Below, in pieces: positions 40,053 through 48,856 of a stretch of 64,000 nt of DNA (positions are counted from its first letter, which is position 1; each line of letters starts with the position of its first letter). This DNA comes from Tessaracoccus defluvii (GTDB taxonomy: Bacteria; Actinomycetota; Actinomycetes; Propionibacteriales; Propionibacteriaceae). Position numbers and translations under genes: made by a program. The notes under the pieces were generated by a model. That model saw only the letters and a list, made by a program, of their open reading frames with translations. It was not told the DNA's origin and did not search any database. Location of the stretch: NCBI RefSeq assembly GCF_014489575.1, contig NZ_CP060789.1, positions 1,860,001-1,924,000 on the forward strand, written 5' to 3'.

Positions 40053-40562
40053 TCAGTCGCCGGACCCGTCACCCTCGTGCGTGTGGTAGGTGTCCTGCTC
40101 CTCCGTGAACTGCTTGACGGGGGCGAGAATGTCGATCGTCTGGCCGTCGTCGAACGTCAGGGTGCAGCCGAGCTCCTCCGAGCCCGCGGGGAGTTCCCGG
40201 GCCAGGTTCATCAGCATGATGTGCGGTCCGCCGGGCGCGAGGTGCTGGTGCTTGCCCGCCTCGACGATGATGCCGCCCTCCGCCTTCCGCATGACGACCT
40301 CGCCGTCGACGGTGGCCATCTCGTGCAGCTCGGTGGCGCCGGCCACGTCGCCGCAGTCCGCGGCCACGAGGGTGCGGTCCTCCGTCCCCGGGTTGGTCAG
40401 GTTGACGAACACCGCGGTCATCTCGGGCATCTTGGCGCCGTCGGTGGTGCGCACCCAGGGGTCGGCCGCCAGCACTCCGGGGTTTGCGGCCGGCTGCTGA
40501 CCGCATGCGGCGAGCGGCAGGAGGAGCAGGACGGTGGGGACGAGGACTGCACGGAGACTCAC
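40053..40562 (-). CDS. copper chaperone PCu(A)C-domain lipoprotein
   Basis: 169 residues from the GTG at 40562; TAGTAT (seven bases before, on the same strand) indicates a leaderless transcript. Signal peptide with lipobox LLPLAAC. The PCuAC metal motif is recognisable as ELHEM (His, Met), VVMRK, then LAPGGPHIMLM with the distal His-Met pair, in all the H-M-x-M-x-H-M order. Such proteins bind Cu(I) outside the membrane and help load cytochrome oxidase Cu-A. The tail is histidine-containing (EEQDTYHTHEGDG). It is divergent from the Dyp peroxidase gene across an 80-bp gap holding both -10 boxes. Confidence 0.88.
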   Translation of the reverse strand: MSLRAVLVPTVLLLLPLAACGQQPAANPGVLAADPWVRTTDGAKMPEMTAVFVNLTNPGTEDRTLVAADCGDVAGATELHEMATVDGEVVMRKAEGGIIVEAGKHQHLAPGGPHIMLMNLARELPAGSEELGCTLTFDDGQTIDILAPVKQFTEEQDTYHTHEGDGSGD

Positions 40563-40642
40563 GGGGCCGATACTACCCACAGATGCGCCTCTACTACTCG
40601 CTGTCATAGGACGTCCCGCGGGCCGCGACTAGACTCACCCGC

Positions 40643-41842
40643 ATGTCCGATTCCAGCGTGAGCCGCCGCCGCCTCTTCGGCTACGCCGGGGCGGCCGGGC
40701 TGGGCGGCGTCGCCGGCGTCGTGGCGGGCCGCGCCAGCGCCGCGAACGGCGAGGCACCGGTGGCCCAGGACGTCGTCGGCCGCACCCACTCCCCCTATGG
40801 CGAGCAGCAGGCCGGCATCTTCACGCCGAAGACCATGACGGGCGAACTGGTCGCGTTCGACCTGGCACCCGACACCGACCGGGCCGCCCTGGGGCGCCTT
40901 CTGCGGGCCTGGACCGGCGACATCGTGGCCCTGATGACGGGTCGGCCACCGGCCGGCGACTTCGCCCCGGACATGGCGCAGGCCGCCGTGTCGCTGACGG
41001 TGCTCGTCGGGTTCGGCCCGCGGGTCTTCGAGCTCGAGGGGCTGGCCGGCCGCCGTCCCGCCGGCTTCCAGGACATCCCGCCCATGGCCCACGACAGGCT
41101 GCAGGACCGTTGGTCCGGCGGCGACCTGCTGGCGTGGGTCTCGGCCGACGACGCGACCAGCGTCGCGCACGCCGTCCGCCGGTTGTCCACTGACGCCGCC
41201 CCCTTCGCTTCCGTGCGCTGGCGGCAGCGCGGCTTCTGGCGCCCGCTGGACCAGACGGGCGCCCCCGTCACCGGCCGCAACCTGTTCGGCCAGGTGGACG
41301 GCTCCGCCAACCCGACGGGCGACCTGCTCCGCGAGACCGTCCTCTCCACCGACGACTGGCTCGCCGGCGGCACGCAGCTGGTCGTGCGACGCATCGAGAT
41401 GAACCTGGACACCTGGGACGAGGCCACCCGCTCCCGGCAGGAGGCATCGGTCGGGCGCGACCTCCCGGAGGGCGCCCCGCTCAGCGGCGGTGTCGAGCAC
41501 GACGACGTCGATCTGGCCGCCACCGTCGACGGCTCCCCCGTCATCGCGCTGGACGCGCACGCCCGCGTCTCCCACCCGTCGCAGAACAGCGGCCGCCGGA
41601 TGCTGCGGCGCGGCCTCAACTACACGGCCGAGGAGTGGACCGACGCCGGGCTCGTGGAGACCTCCGGCCTCATCTTCTCGGCGTTCCAGGCCAACATCGC
41701 CGACCAGTTCATCCCGGTGCAGCGCAGCCTCGACCAGCTCGACGCGCTGAACGAGTGGACCACGGCGATCGGCTCCGCGGTGTTCGCGATCCCGCCCGGC
41801 TTCTCCGAGGGCGGCTGGATCGGCGAGGGGCTCCTCGCCTAG
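40643..41842 (+). CDS. efeB: Dyp-type haem peroxidase (EfeB-like), Tat-exported
   Basis: 399 residues. Twin-arginine signal SRRRLFGYAGAAGLGG at residues about 7-22. The Dyp motif GQVDG (GxxDG; about residue 215) supplies the catalytic aspartate, and HARVSHPSQNSGRRML contains the haem-ligand histidine region. EfeB-like enzymes oxidise dyes or porphyrinogens and can aid iron recovery from haem as part of EfeUOB; no efeU or efeO genes are adjacent, so the symbol is by similarity only. TAGACT (40630-40635) seven bases before the ATG suggests leaderless expression. The stop shares CTAG with the convergent nnr gene. Confidence 0.92.
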   Translation: MSDSSVSRRRLFGYAGAAGLGGVAGVVAGRASAANGEAPVAQDVVGRTHSPYGEQQAGIFTPKTMTGELVAFDLAPDTDRAALGRLLRAWTGDIVALMTGRPPAGDFAPDMAQAAVSLTVLVGFGPRVFELEGLAGRRPAGFQDIPPMAHDRLQDRWSGGDLLAWVSADDATSVAHAVRRLSTDAAPFASVRWRQRGFWRPLDQTGAPVTGRNLFGQVDGSANPTGDLLRETVLSTDDWLAGGTQLVVRRIEMNLDTWDEATRSRQEASVGRDLPEGAPLSGGVEHDDVDLAATVDGSPVIALDAHARVSHPSQNSGRRMLRRGLNYTAEEWTDAGLVETSGLIFSAFQANIADQFIPVQRSLDQLDALNEWTTAIGSAVFAIPPGFSEGGWIGEGLLA

Positions 41843-43245
41843 CCTCCGGCCCCCGCCGTCAACGCGGCGATGGTCTCCGGGAGACGCGCCGCCAGCTGAT
41901 CGGGCGGGTACGGCCCGGGGTTGCGGGCCGCCGCGATGGCCTGCACGCTCGCCCCGACGACACCCGCCTGCCACGCGGGCAGCCCCGCCGCCAGCAGCGT
42001 CCCGCAGATACCGGCGAGCACGTCGCCCGAACCGGCCTGCGCCGTCCAGGCCGGGCCGGCCACGGCGAGCGTGACGCGCCCCGACGGCTCGGCCACGAAC
42101 TGCGTCGCCCCCTTCAGCAGGACCGCCGCGCCGCTGTGTCGCGCCAGTTCACGCACGCACGACAACGGGTGGGCCTCGACGTGCGAGCGGGTGCAGCCGA
42201 GCAGGCGGGCCAGCTCCCCTGCATGCGGCGTGAGCAGCCAGCCATCGAGGCGTTCCTCAGGCAGGCTGTACAACGCGTCGGCGTCGACGACGGTCGGGAG
42301 CGCGTGCAACCGGGCGTTGGCGACGCGGCCCTCCGCGCCGTCCGTCTCTCCCCAGCCAGAGCCCAGCACGAGCGCCTGGGCGCGCCCCTCCCCGATCACG
42401 GTGCTCGGGAAGCGGGTCAGGATCAACCCGGACGCCACCCGCCCCGTGTAGCGGGCCATCCCCGCGCCGGAATTGAGGGCCCCGGCGACGGTGAGGAGCG
42501 CGGCCCCCGGGTAGTGCTCGGAGCCGGTGTCGAGCATGACGACGCCGCGGGCGTACTTGTCGGACGTCGCGCCGGGGGTCGGCCACCAGCGGGCGATGTC
42601 GGACTCCTCCGCCTGCCGGAGGGTGGCGGCCGGGACGTCGACGCCGATGTCGGCCACATGCAGCCGCCCACAGCGTGACGCGGCCGGCTCCTGCACGTGG
42701 CAGGCCTTCAACGCGGCGAACGTGACGGTGTGCGCCGCGCTGAAGGACGCACCGGGGAGGAGCCCCTGGTCAGCGACGAGCCCGCTGGGCAGGTCGACGG
42801 AGAGCACGGGGACGGCGGCCGCGGCGCACGCCTCGGCGAAGGTGGCCACGGCGAGGGGAAGGCCGCCGCGCGAGCCGAGCCCCAGCACCGCGTCGATGAC
42901 GAGCGCAGAGTCGGCCAGAGACTGCAGGGCGCCCACCGCGTCGACCTCGGTCGCACCGGCGCGCCGTGCCGCCTCCCGGCCCGCCGCGTGGCCGGAGCCG
43001 CCGGTCAGCCAGACGAACACGGGCCGATGCTCGGCGAGCAGCGCGGCCGCGAACAGGCCGTCACCGCCGTTGTTCCCGGGGCCGACGACCACCAGGACCG
43101 CCCCCTCGGGCGCGACGGCGGCGGCGACCCGGGCCACCTCCGCGGCGGCGCGCCCCATCAGGTCGACGTCCGGCTCACGGTCGAAGACCACCTGCTCCGC
43201 GGCCCGCATCTGCGCCGCCGTGATGACGGGCCTCACGATTCGCAC
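41839..43245 (-). CDS. nnr: bifunctional NAD(P)HX epimerase/dehydratase
   Basis: 468 residues. The N-terminal NnrE/YjeF part has VVVGPGNNGGDGLFAAALL (about 52-70) and LPSGLVADQG; the C-terminal ADP-dependent dehydratase has LTPHAGELARLLG (about 312), GAAVLLKGATQFVAEP and AQAGSGDVLAGICGTLLAAG (about 395-414). Together they repair hydrated NADH/NADPH, the epimerase interconverting R and S forms and the dehydratase using ADP. Its start overlaps the acpS stop by 13 bases. The link with acpS and glmS is widely kept in actinobacteria, often with alr, which is absent here. Confidence 0.95.
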   Translation of the reverse strand: MRIVRPVITAAQMRAAEQVVFDREPDVDLMGRAAAEVARVAAAVAPEGAVLVVVGPGNNGGDGLFAAALLAEHRPVFVWLTGGSGHAAGREAARRAGATEVDAVGALQSLADSALVIDAVLGLGSRGGLPLAVATFAEACAAAAVPVLSVDLPSGLVADQGLLPGASFSAAHTVTFAALKACHVQEPAASRCGRLHVADIGVDVPAATLRQAEESDIARWWPTPGATSDKYARGVVMLDTGSEHYPGAALLTVAGALNSGAGMARYTGRVASGLILTRFPSTVIGEGRAQALVLGSGWGETDGAEGRVANARLHALPTVVDADALYSLPEERLDGWLLTPHAGELARLLGCTRSHVEAHPLSCVRELARHSGAAVLLKGATQFVAEPSGRVTLAVAGPAWTAQAGSGDVLAGICGTLLAAGLPAWQAGVVGASVQAIAAARNPGPYPPDQLAARLPETIAALTAGAGG

Positions 43246-43583
43246 ACCACCATCGCGGTGACGTAGCCGCCGTCGTGGCTGAGGCTGAGGTGGATCCTGC
43301 CGATCTCGAGGGCGGCGATGCGGGCCGCCACCGACCCGTACGCGGCGAAGCGGGGCGCGCCGTCAGCGCTCTTGACCACCTCGCAGTCGAGCCAGCGCAT
43401 GCCCCCCGGCGAACCCAGCGCCTTCGCGAGGGCCTCCTTGGCGGCGAACCGGGCGGCCCGCGACTCGACGGAGAGGCCCCGCTCGGCCTCGGTCAGCAGC
43501 CGCTCCTCGATGCCGGGGCGCCGCTCGACCATGGCCTTGTAGCGGGAGACGACGCACAGGTCGGTGCCGATGCCGATGATCAT
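43233..43583 (-). CDS. acpS: holo-[acyl-carrier-protein] synthase
   Basis: 116 residues, the usual AcpS size. IIGIGTDLCVVSR at the N-terminus holds the Mg-binding aspartate, RAARFAAKEALAKALGSPGG (about 43-62) holds the glutamate and lysine pair, and HLSLSHDGGYVTAMVV is the conserved end. It moves 4'-phosphopantetheine from CoA to apo-ACP. TACTCT six bases before the ATG (43590-43595, same strand) indicates a leaderless promoter driving acpS-nnr. Confidence 0.95.
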   Translation of the reverse strand: MIIGIGTDLCVVSRYKAMVERRPGIEERLLTEAERGLSVESRAARFAAKEALAKALGSPGGMRWLDCEVVKSADGAPRFAAYGSVAARIAALEIGRIHLSLSHDGGYVTAMVVCES

Positions 43584-43619
43584 GGCCCAAGAGTAGGCCG
43601 CGCACCGCAGGCGGACGGG

Positions 43620-45452
43620 CTACTCCACCGTCACGGACTTGGCCAGGTTGCGGGGCTGATCCACGTCGTGGCCCTTGACGGTGGCCAGCTCGCAGGCGAA
43701 CAGCTGCAGCGGGATGATCGCCGCCAGCGGCTGCAGCAGCGTCGACACGCGCGGCAGCTCGATGAACGTGTCCGCCACCGCGTGGGCCTCGTCGTCGCTC
43801 CCCTCCGCCAACACGATGGTGCGCGCCCCGCGGGCCCTGACCTCCGCGATGTTGGAGATCACCTTGTCGCGCAGCTGGTCGCGGCCCCGGGGCGGGACCA
43901 CCACGAACACGGGCAGCCCCTCGCTGATCAGCGCGATGGGCCCGTGCTTCAGCTCCCCGGCGGCGAAACCCTCCGCGTGGATGTAGGCCAGCTCCTTCAG
44001 CTTCAGGGCCCCCTCCAGTGCGCTGGGGTAGCCGACGTGACGGCCCAGGAAGAGGACGGAGGTGGCGTCGACCAGCTCCGCTGCGAGGTCGTAGACGGCG
44101 CCCTTCGCGTCGAGCATCCGCTGGATGGCGTCGGGCATCCGCTCCAGCTCGGCGAGCAGCGCGGCGATCTCGTCGCCGTACTTCATGCCGCGCACCTGGG
44201 CCAGGTACAGGCCGAGCAGGTAGCAGGCGACGAGCTGCGTGGTGAACCCCTTGGTGGAGGCGACGCCGATCTCCGGGCCCGCGTGCGTGTAGATGACGGC
44301 GTCGGACTCGCGCGGGATGGTGGCGCCGTTGGTGTTGCAGATGGCGATGACCTTGGCGTGCTGCTCGCGGGCGTGCCGGATCGCCATGAGCGTGTCGGCG
44401 GTCTCACCGGACTGCGAGATGGTCACCACCAGCGTCATCGGGTCGATGATCGGGTCGCGGTAGCGGAACTCGGAGGCGAGTTCGACCTCGCAGGGGATCC
44501 TGGTCCAGTGCTCGATGGCGTACTTGGCGACGAGCCCGGCATAGAAGGCGGTGCCGCAGGCGACGATGACGACCTTGTTGACGCGACGCAGCAGCTCGGG
44601 GCTCATCCGCAGCTCGTCCAGCTGGAGCTCGCCGCGGTCGTTGAGGCGGCCGAGGAGCGTGTCGGCCACGGCCTTCGGCTGCTCGAAGATCTCCTTGCGC
44701 ATGTACCAGTCGAAGCCCTGCTTCTGCGCGGCCTCGAGGTCCCAGTCGACGTGGAACGCGGTGGTCTCCGCGGGGCCGCCGTCGAATCCTGTGACGTTGA
44801 CGCCGTCACGGGTGAGTTCGACGATCTGGTCCTGGCCGAGTTCGATGGCGTCGCGCGTGTAGGCGATGAACGCGGCCACGTCGGAGGCGAGGAAGTACTC
44901 GCCCTCCCCCACCCCGACGACCAGCGGCGAGTTGCGGCGCGCGGCGACGATGCGGTCAGGATCGGCCGAGTCGACGGCGACCAGCGTGAACGCACCCTCG
45001 AGGCGGGCAGCGACGGCCCGCACCGCGGTGACGAGGTCGGCTCCCGCCGCGACCTCGCGCTCCAGCAGGTGTGCCGCGACCTCGGAGTCCGTCTGCGAGG
45101 TGAACTCGACGCCGCCGAGCTCGGCCCGCAGCGCCTCGTGGTTCTCGATGATCCCGTTGTGGACGATGGCGACCCGGCCGGCGACGTGCGGGTGGGAGTT
45201 CTCGTCCGTCGGGGCGCCGTGGGTGGCCCACCGGGTGTGCCCGATCGCCACGGTCGACGGCGGCAGCGGCGCCTCGGCGATGGCGGCCTCCAGATTCACG
45301 ATCTTGCCGGCCCGTTTGCGCCACTCGATACGCCCGGAGTGCGGCAGCGCCACGCCCGCCGAGTCGTAGCCGCGGTACTCCAGCCGGCGAAGGCCGCCGA
45401 GGACCACGTCCAGTCCGTCACGATGTCCCAGATATCCAACGATTCCACACAC
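43620..45452 (-). CDS. glmS: glutamine-fructose-6-phosphate aminotransferase (isomerizing)
   Basis: 610 residues from a GTG chosen so that the next residue is the catalytic cysteine (CGIVGYLGHRDG), which must become N-terminal. Glutaminase motifs are GHTRWATHG and NGIIENHEAL; the isomerase half carries two SIS domains (TISQSGETADT near 350; LGRHVGYPSALEGALKLKE near 480) and the conserved NLAKSVTVE end. It makes glucosamine-6-phosphate from fructose-6-phosphate and glutamine, the entry to peptidoglycan and mycothiol precursors. TACGGT seven bases before the GTG (45460-45465, same strand) gives a leaderless start. Confidence 0.97.
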   Translation of the reverse strand: MCGIVGYLGHRDGLDVVLGGLRRLEYRGYDSAGVALPHSGRIEWRKRAGKIVNLEAAIAEAPLPPSTVAIGHTRWATHGAPTDENSHPHVAGRVAIVHNGIIENHEALRAELGGVEFTSQTDSEVAAHLLEREVAAGADLVTAVRAVAARLEGAFTLVAVDSADPDRIVAARRNSPLVVGVGEGEYFLASDVAAFIAYTRDAIELGQDQIVELTRDGVNVTGFDGGPAETTAFHVDWDLEAAQKQGFDWYMRKEIFEQPKAVADTLLGRLNDRGELQLDELRMSPELLRRVNKVVIVACGTAFYAGLVAKYAIEHWTRIPCEVELASEFRYRDPIIDPMTLVVTISQSGETADTLMAIRHAREQHAKVIAICNTNGATIPRESDAVIYTHAGPEIGVASTKGFTTQLVACYLLGLYLAQVRGMKYGDEIAALLAELERMPDAIQRMLDAKGAVYDLAAELVDATSVLFLGRHVGYPSALEGALKLKELAYIHAEGFAAGELKHGPIALISEGLPVFVVVPPRGRDQLRDKVISNIAEVRARGARTIVLAEGSDDEAHAVADTFIELPRVSTLLQPLAAIIPLQLFACELATVKGHDVDQPRNLAKSVTVE

Positions 45453-45585
45453 GTCGAAAACCGTACAGTACGACTGCGCATTTCTTGACTTTCGCCACCC
45501 GGGCATCTCAGGTCCGTTCCGGGCCCGGTCGCGGCGGCAGCGTCGCCGTTCGCTAGAGTATCGCCACCTCACCTGAAGGAGCGCC

Positions 45586-46518
45586 GTGCCCTCTCCCTTC
45601 GTCACGCTGACGCGCCCTGCCTGGGCCGCCCTCGCGGACGCCACCGAGATCGACCTGGACGAGGCGACCCTGGCGCGGTTGCGCGGCATCGGCGACCCGA
45701 CCTCCGCGCTCGACATCGAAGAGGTCTACCGCCCGCTCTGTCAGCTCCTCCACCTGCACATGGTCAACACCGGAGCCCTGTACGCGCAGGCCAACGACTT
45801 CCTCGGCCTGGACGTGTGCCGCACCCCGTTCGTGATCGGCGTGGCCGGTTCGGTCGCCGTCGGCAAGTCGACGGTGTCCCGCCTGCTGCAGGAGCTGCTG
45901 AGCCGGGCGCCCGGCGAGCCGAAGGTCGACCTGGTCACCACCGACGGCTTCCTGTACCCGAACGCCGAACTGGAGCGCCGCGGCATCCTGGACCGCAAGG
46001 GTTTCCCGGAGTCGTTCAACCGCAAGGCGCTGCTGCAGTTCGTGATGGACGTGAAGTCGGGCGAGCCGCGCGTCGTCGCCCCCGTGTACAGCCACATGGT
46101 CTACGACATCGTCCCCGGCGAGGAGATCGCCGTGGAACGTCCCGACATCCTCATCGTCGAGGGGCTCAACGTCCTGCAGCCCGCCCGGGTCGAGGCCGAC
46201 GGCCGGCAGGGGCTGACCGTGAGCGACTTCTTCGACTTCAGCGTCTTCGTCGAGGCGGACGAGCGGCACATCAAGGGCTGGTTCCTCTCCCGCTTCCTCG
46301 AGCTGCGGCGCACGGCCTTCCAGGACACGCGCAGCTTCTTCCGCAGCTACGCCGAACTCTCCGAGGCGGACGCCGTCGCGATCGGCAACAACGTCTGGGA
46401 CACCATCAACGGGCCGAACCTGCGCGAGAACATCGCGCCCACCCGGGACCGCGCGACGGCGATCCTCACGAAGGGCCCCGACCACAGCATCGACTCGATC
46501 CACATCCGCAAGGTCTGA
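45586..46518 (+). CDS. coaA: pantothenate kinase type I
   Basis: 310 residues. Walker A GVAGSVAVGKSTVSRLLQ (about 86-103), DLVTTDGFLYPN (about 119) and RKGFPESFNRKALLQFV are CoaA signatures. It phosphorylates pantothenate, the first and regulated step of CoA synthesis. The start is GTG with GAAGGAG upstream and a TAGAGT box at 45554-45559. It is divergent from glmS, so CoA and amino-sugar synthesis share an intergenic promoter region. Confidence 0.96.
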   Translation: MPSPFVTLTRPAWAALADATEIDLDEATLARLRGIGDPTSALDIEEVYRPLCQLLHLHMVNTGALYAQANDFLGLDVCRTPFVIGVAGSVAVGKSTVSRLLQELLSRAPGEPKVDLVTTDGFLYPNAELERRGILDRKGFPESFNRKALLQFVMDVKSGEPRVVAPVYSHMVYDIVPGEEIAVERPDILIVEGLNVLQPARVEADGRQGLTVSDFFDFSVFVEADERHIKGWFLSRFLELRRTAFQDTRSFFRSYAELSEADAVAIGNNVWDTINGPNLRENIAPTRDRATAILTKGPDHSIDSIHIRKV

Positions 46519-46536
46519 CCGGCGTCGTCGCCCTGG

Positions 46537-47277
46537 TCAGACGTGGGTTCCTGCCCCTGTCCCGTCGGATTCCCGGTCCCGGAGCCGTTTGGTGCGGGCG
46601 GCCCGGCGCCGCGACTTGGCCATCACCTGGCCGACGGCCTGCCCGATCGTGATGACGTCGTCGCCGACCGGCAGAGACAGCCGACGCCAGCGGGCCAGCA
46701 GCACCAGCGCGGCCCCGACGACGGCGGCGATCAGTGAGCCGATGACGGCGGCGTCGAGGTACCAGCAACCGACGGCCACGCCGGAGGCGAGCAGGGCCGC
46801 GGTGGCGTACAGCGTGTTCCCGCCGAGGATCCCGGGGATGCGCCGCAGCACCATGTCACGGACGAAGCCGCCTCCGACGGCGGTCAGCGTCCCGAGCATG
46901 AGCGCGGGCAGCACGCCGAACCCCGCCTCGAGCGTCTTGAGCGACCCGGCCGCGGCCCATGCCCCGAGCGCGAGGGCGTCCATCGGCGGATAGATCCGGT
47001 CCCACCAGCGCCCCTCGACGCGGATGAGCACGACGACCGCGGCGCCGATCAGCGCCGTGGTGATGTAGCGGCCGTCCGTGATCGCGATCGGCGGGCCGAT
47101 CTGCAGCATCATGTCGCGCATCATGCCGCCGCCCAGCCCCGACATGATGGCGAGCACGCCGAGCCCGATGATGTCGAGTTTGGCCGCCCGTCCGATGACG
47201 GCGCCGAGGATGGCGTTGAACAGCACGCCGATCAGGTCGATCCACTGCAGGATCGTCAGTAGCGTCATCTCCGTCAC
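46537..47277 (-). CDS. TRIC-type cation channel family protein (UPF0126)
   Basis: 246 residues, about seven helices in an inverted repeat. Each half has the glycine-rich helix break of the family: GLGGGMMRDMM (about 50-60) and AVGGGFVRDMVLRRIPGIL (about 135-153). Bacterial TRIC proteins are trimeric K+-permeable channels. The GTG start at 47277 is favoured over the ATG nine bases later because GGAGG lies nine bases upstream, while the ATG has only an abutting GGAG. The C-terminus is basic (KSRRRAARTKRLRDRE). Convergent with coaA. Confidence 0.85.
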   Translation of the reverse strand: MTEMTLLTILQWIDLIGVLFNAILGAVIGRAAKLDIIGLGVLAIMSGLGGGMMRDMMLQIGPPIAITDGRYITTALIGAAVVVLIRVEGRWWDRIYPPMDALALGAWAAAGSLKTLEAGFGVLPALMLGTLTAVGGGFVRDMVLRRIPGILGGNTLYATAALLASGVAVGCWYLDAAVIGSLIAAVVGAALVLLARWRRLSLPVGDDVITIGQAVGQVMAKSRRRAARTKRLRDRESDGTGAGTHV

Positions 47278-47372
47278 GGTCTGCTCCCTCCGGCCACGCG
47301 GAGATTGTAGGGGTCCGCGCACGTGCTCCCCACAGAGGAGGCGGCCAGAGGCCACGGCGTAAGGTGGAGGCC

Positions 47373-48809
47373 ATGAGCAGCAGCGACAAGGACCGCAACG
47401 AGAACCGCCGAGATCCCTTCTCGGAGGCCTTCAAGACCTTCATCGTCAAGGACTGGGAGCCCTATCCCACCGAGCTTCCCGCCGGGCTCCCGTCGGCCCC
47501 GTACGCCGCCGCCCGCCGGGCCGCGCTGGCCTCCGAGTTCCCCGGCAGGACGCTGGTCATCCCCGCCGGCCCGTTGAAGACCAGGTCGAACGACACCGAC
47601 TACCGGTTCCGTCCCCACAGCGCCTTCGCGTACTACACCGGCCTGGGCGAGGACCGTGAGCCGGACGCCGTGCTGGTGATCCGCGACGCCGAGGCGATCC
47701 TGTACTTCCGGCCCCGCGCCCCCCGCACCGACCGCGAGTTCTACGCCGACGCCCGCTACGGCGAGATGTGGGTGGGCCAGCGCGATTCGCTGGAGGAGAT
47801 GTCCGCCGCCGTCGGCTTCCCGACGCACACCATCCTCGATCTCGAGGCCGAGCTGGGCGGCGATCTCCTCGTCGTGCGGGAGGCCGACGATTCCGTGACC
47901 GCGCTGGTCGACAGGCTCCGGGGCGCGGCCGACGAGGACGGCGACGCCGAGCTGAGCCGCGCGGTGTCCGAGGCACGGTTCCGCAAGGACGAGTTTGAGG
48001 TGGGTGAGTTGCGGGCGGCCTGCGCCGCGACCAAGGTCGGCTTCGAGGCCGTCGTCGCCGAACTGCCCGCCGCCGTCGCGGCCGGGCGCGGCGAGCGCTG
48101 GGTCGAGGGCGTCTTCGGGCTGCATGCCCGCCACCTCGGCAACGCCGTCGGCTACGACACCATCGCCGCGGGCGGCGACCACGCCAACACGCTCCACTGG
48201 ATCCGCAACGACGGCGTGCTCCGCGACGGCGACCTGCTGCTGATGGACGCCGGCGTCGAGGTCAACTCCCTCTACACCGCCGACATCACCCGCACCATGC
48301 CCATCAACGGCCGCTTCACGCCGGCCCAACGCCGCGTCTACGAGGTCGTGCTGGCGGCGCAGAGCGCAGGCATCGAGGCGTGCCGCGCAGGCAACGCCTT
48401 CACCGACCCGCACAAGGCGGCCATCGCGGTGCTGGCCGACTTCTTCGAGGAGCTGGGGATCCTGCCCGGCACGGCCGCCGAGTCCCTCGACCCCGAGACC
48501 GGGGGCTTCCACCGCCGCTGGATGGTGCACGGCACGTCCCACCACCTCGGCCTGGACGTGCACGACTGTGCGCAGGCCCGCTCCGAGCTGTACCGGGAGG
48601 GCTCCCTGGAGGAGGGCATGGTGATCACGGTCGAGCCCGGGATCTACTTCAAGTCCACCGACCTGCTGGTGCCCGAGGAGTACCGGGGCATCGGGATCCG
48701 GATCGAGGACGACATCCTCATCACCGACGGCGATCCGGTGAACCTGTCCGAGGAGCTCCCCCGCGACCCCGACGCTGTCGAGGCGTGGATGGCCTCCCTG
48801 CTGGGCTGA
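47373..48809 (+). CDS. pepP: Xaa-Pro aminopeptidase (aminopeptidase P)
   Basis: 478 residues from the ATG at 47373, seven bases after TAAGGT (47360-47365). The pita-bread metallopeptidase domain contains all five metal ligands: LLMDAGVEVNSLYTADITRT with two aspartates (about 290-302), HGTSHHLGLDVHD with the histidine (about 385), ITVEPGIYF and GIRIEDDIL with two glutamates. The N-terminal creatinase-like domain precedes it. It removes an N-terminal residue ahead of proline in peptide turnover, a natural complement to the peptide transporter. It is closed by a hairpin at 48818. Confidence 0.95.
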   Translation: MSSSDKDRNENRRDPFSEAFKTFIVKDWEPYPTELPAGLPSAPYAAARRAALASEFPGRTLVIPAGPLKTRSNDTDYRFRPHSAFAYYTGLGEDREPDAVLVIRDAEAILYFRPRAPRTDREFYADARYGEMWVGQRDSLEEMSAAVGFPTHTILDLEAELGGDLLVVREADDSVTALVDRLRGAADEDGDAELSRAVSEARFRKDEFEVGELRAACAATKVGFEAVVAELPAAVAAGRGERWVEGVFGLHARHLGNAVGYDTIAAGGDHANTLHWIRNDGVLRDGDLLLMDAGVEVNSLYTADITRTMPINGRFTPAQRRVYEVVLAAQSAGIEACRAGNAFTDPHKAAIAVLADFFEELGILPGTAAESLDPETGGFHRRWMVHGTSHHLGLDVHDCAQARSELYREGSLEEGMVITVEPGIYFKSTDLLVPEEYRGIGIRIEDDILITDGDPVNLSEELPRDPDAVEAWMASLLG

Positions 48810-48817
48810 AGGGTCAC

Positions 48818-48847
48818 CGGGTGGGGCGGCAGCGGCCGCCCACCCGG
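48818..48847. terminator. hairpin between pepP and the hydrolase gene
   Basis: CCGGGTGGG(G)CGGC pairs with GGCCGCCCACCCGG, about 13 bp with one bulged base and a two-to-three-base loop. It lies between convergent stops at 48809 and 48857 and can serve both. Confidence 0.65.
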
Positions 48848-48856
48848 GACCGCGGC

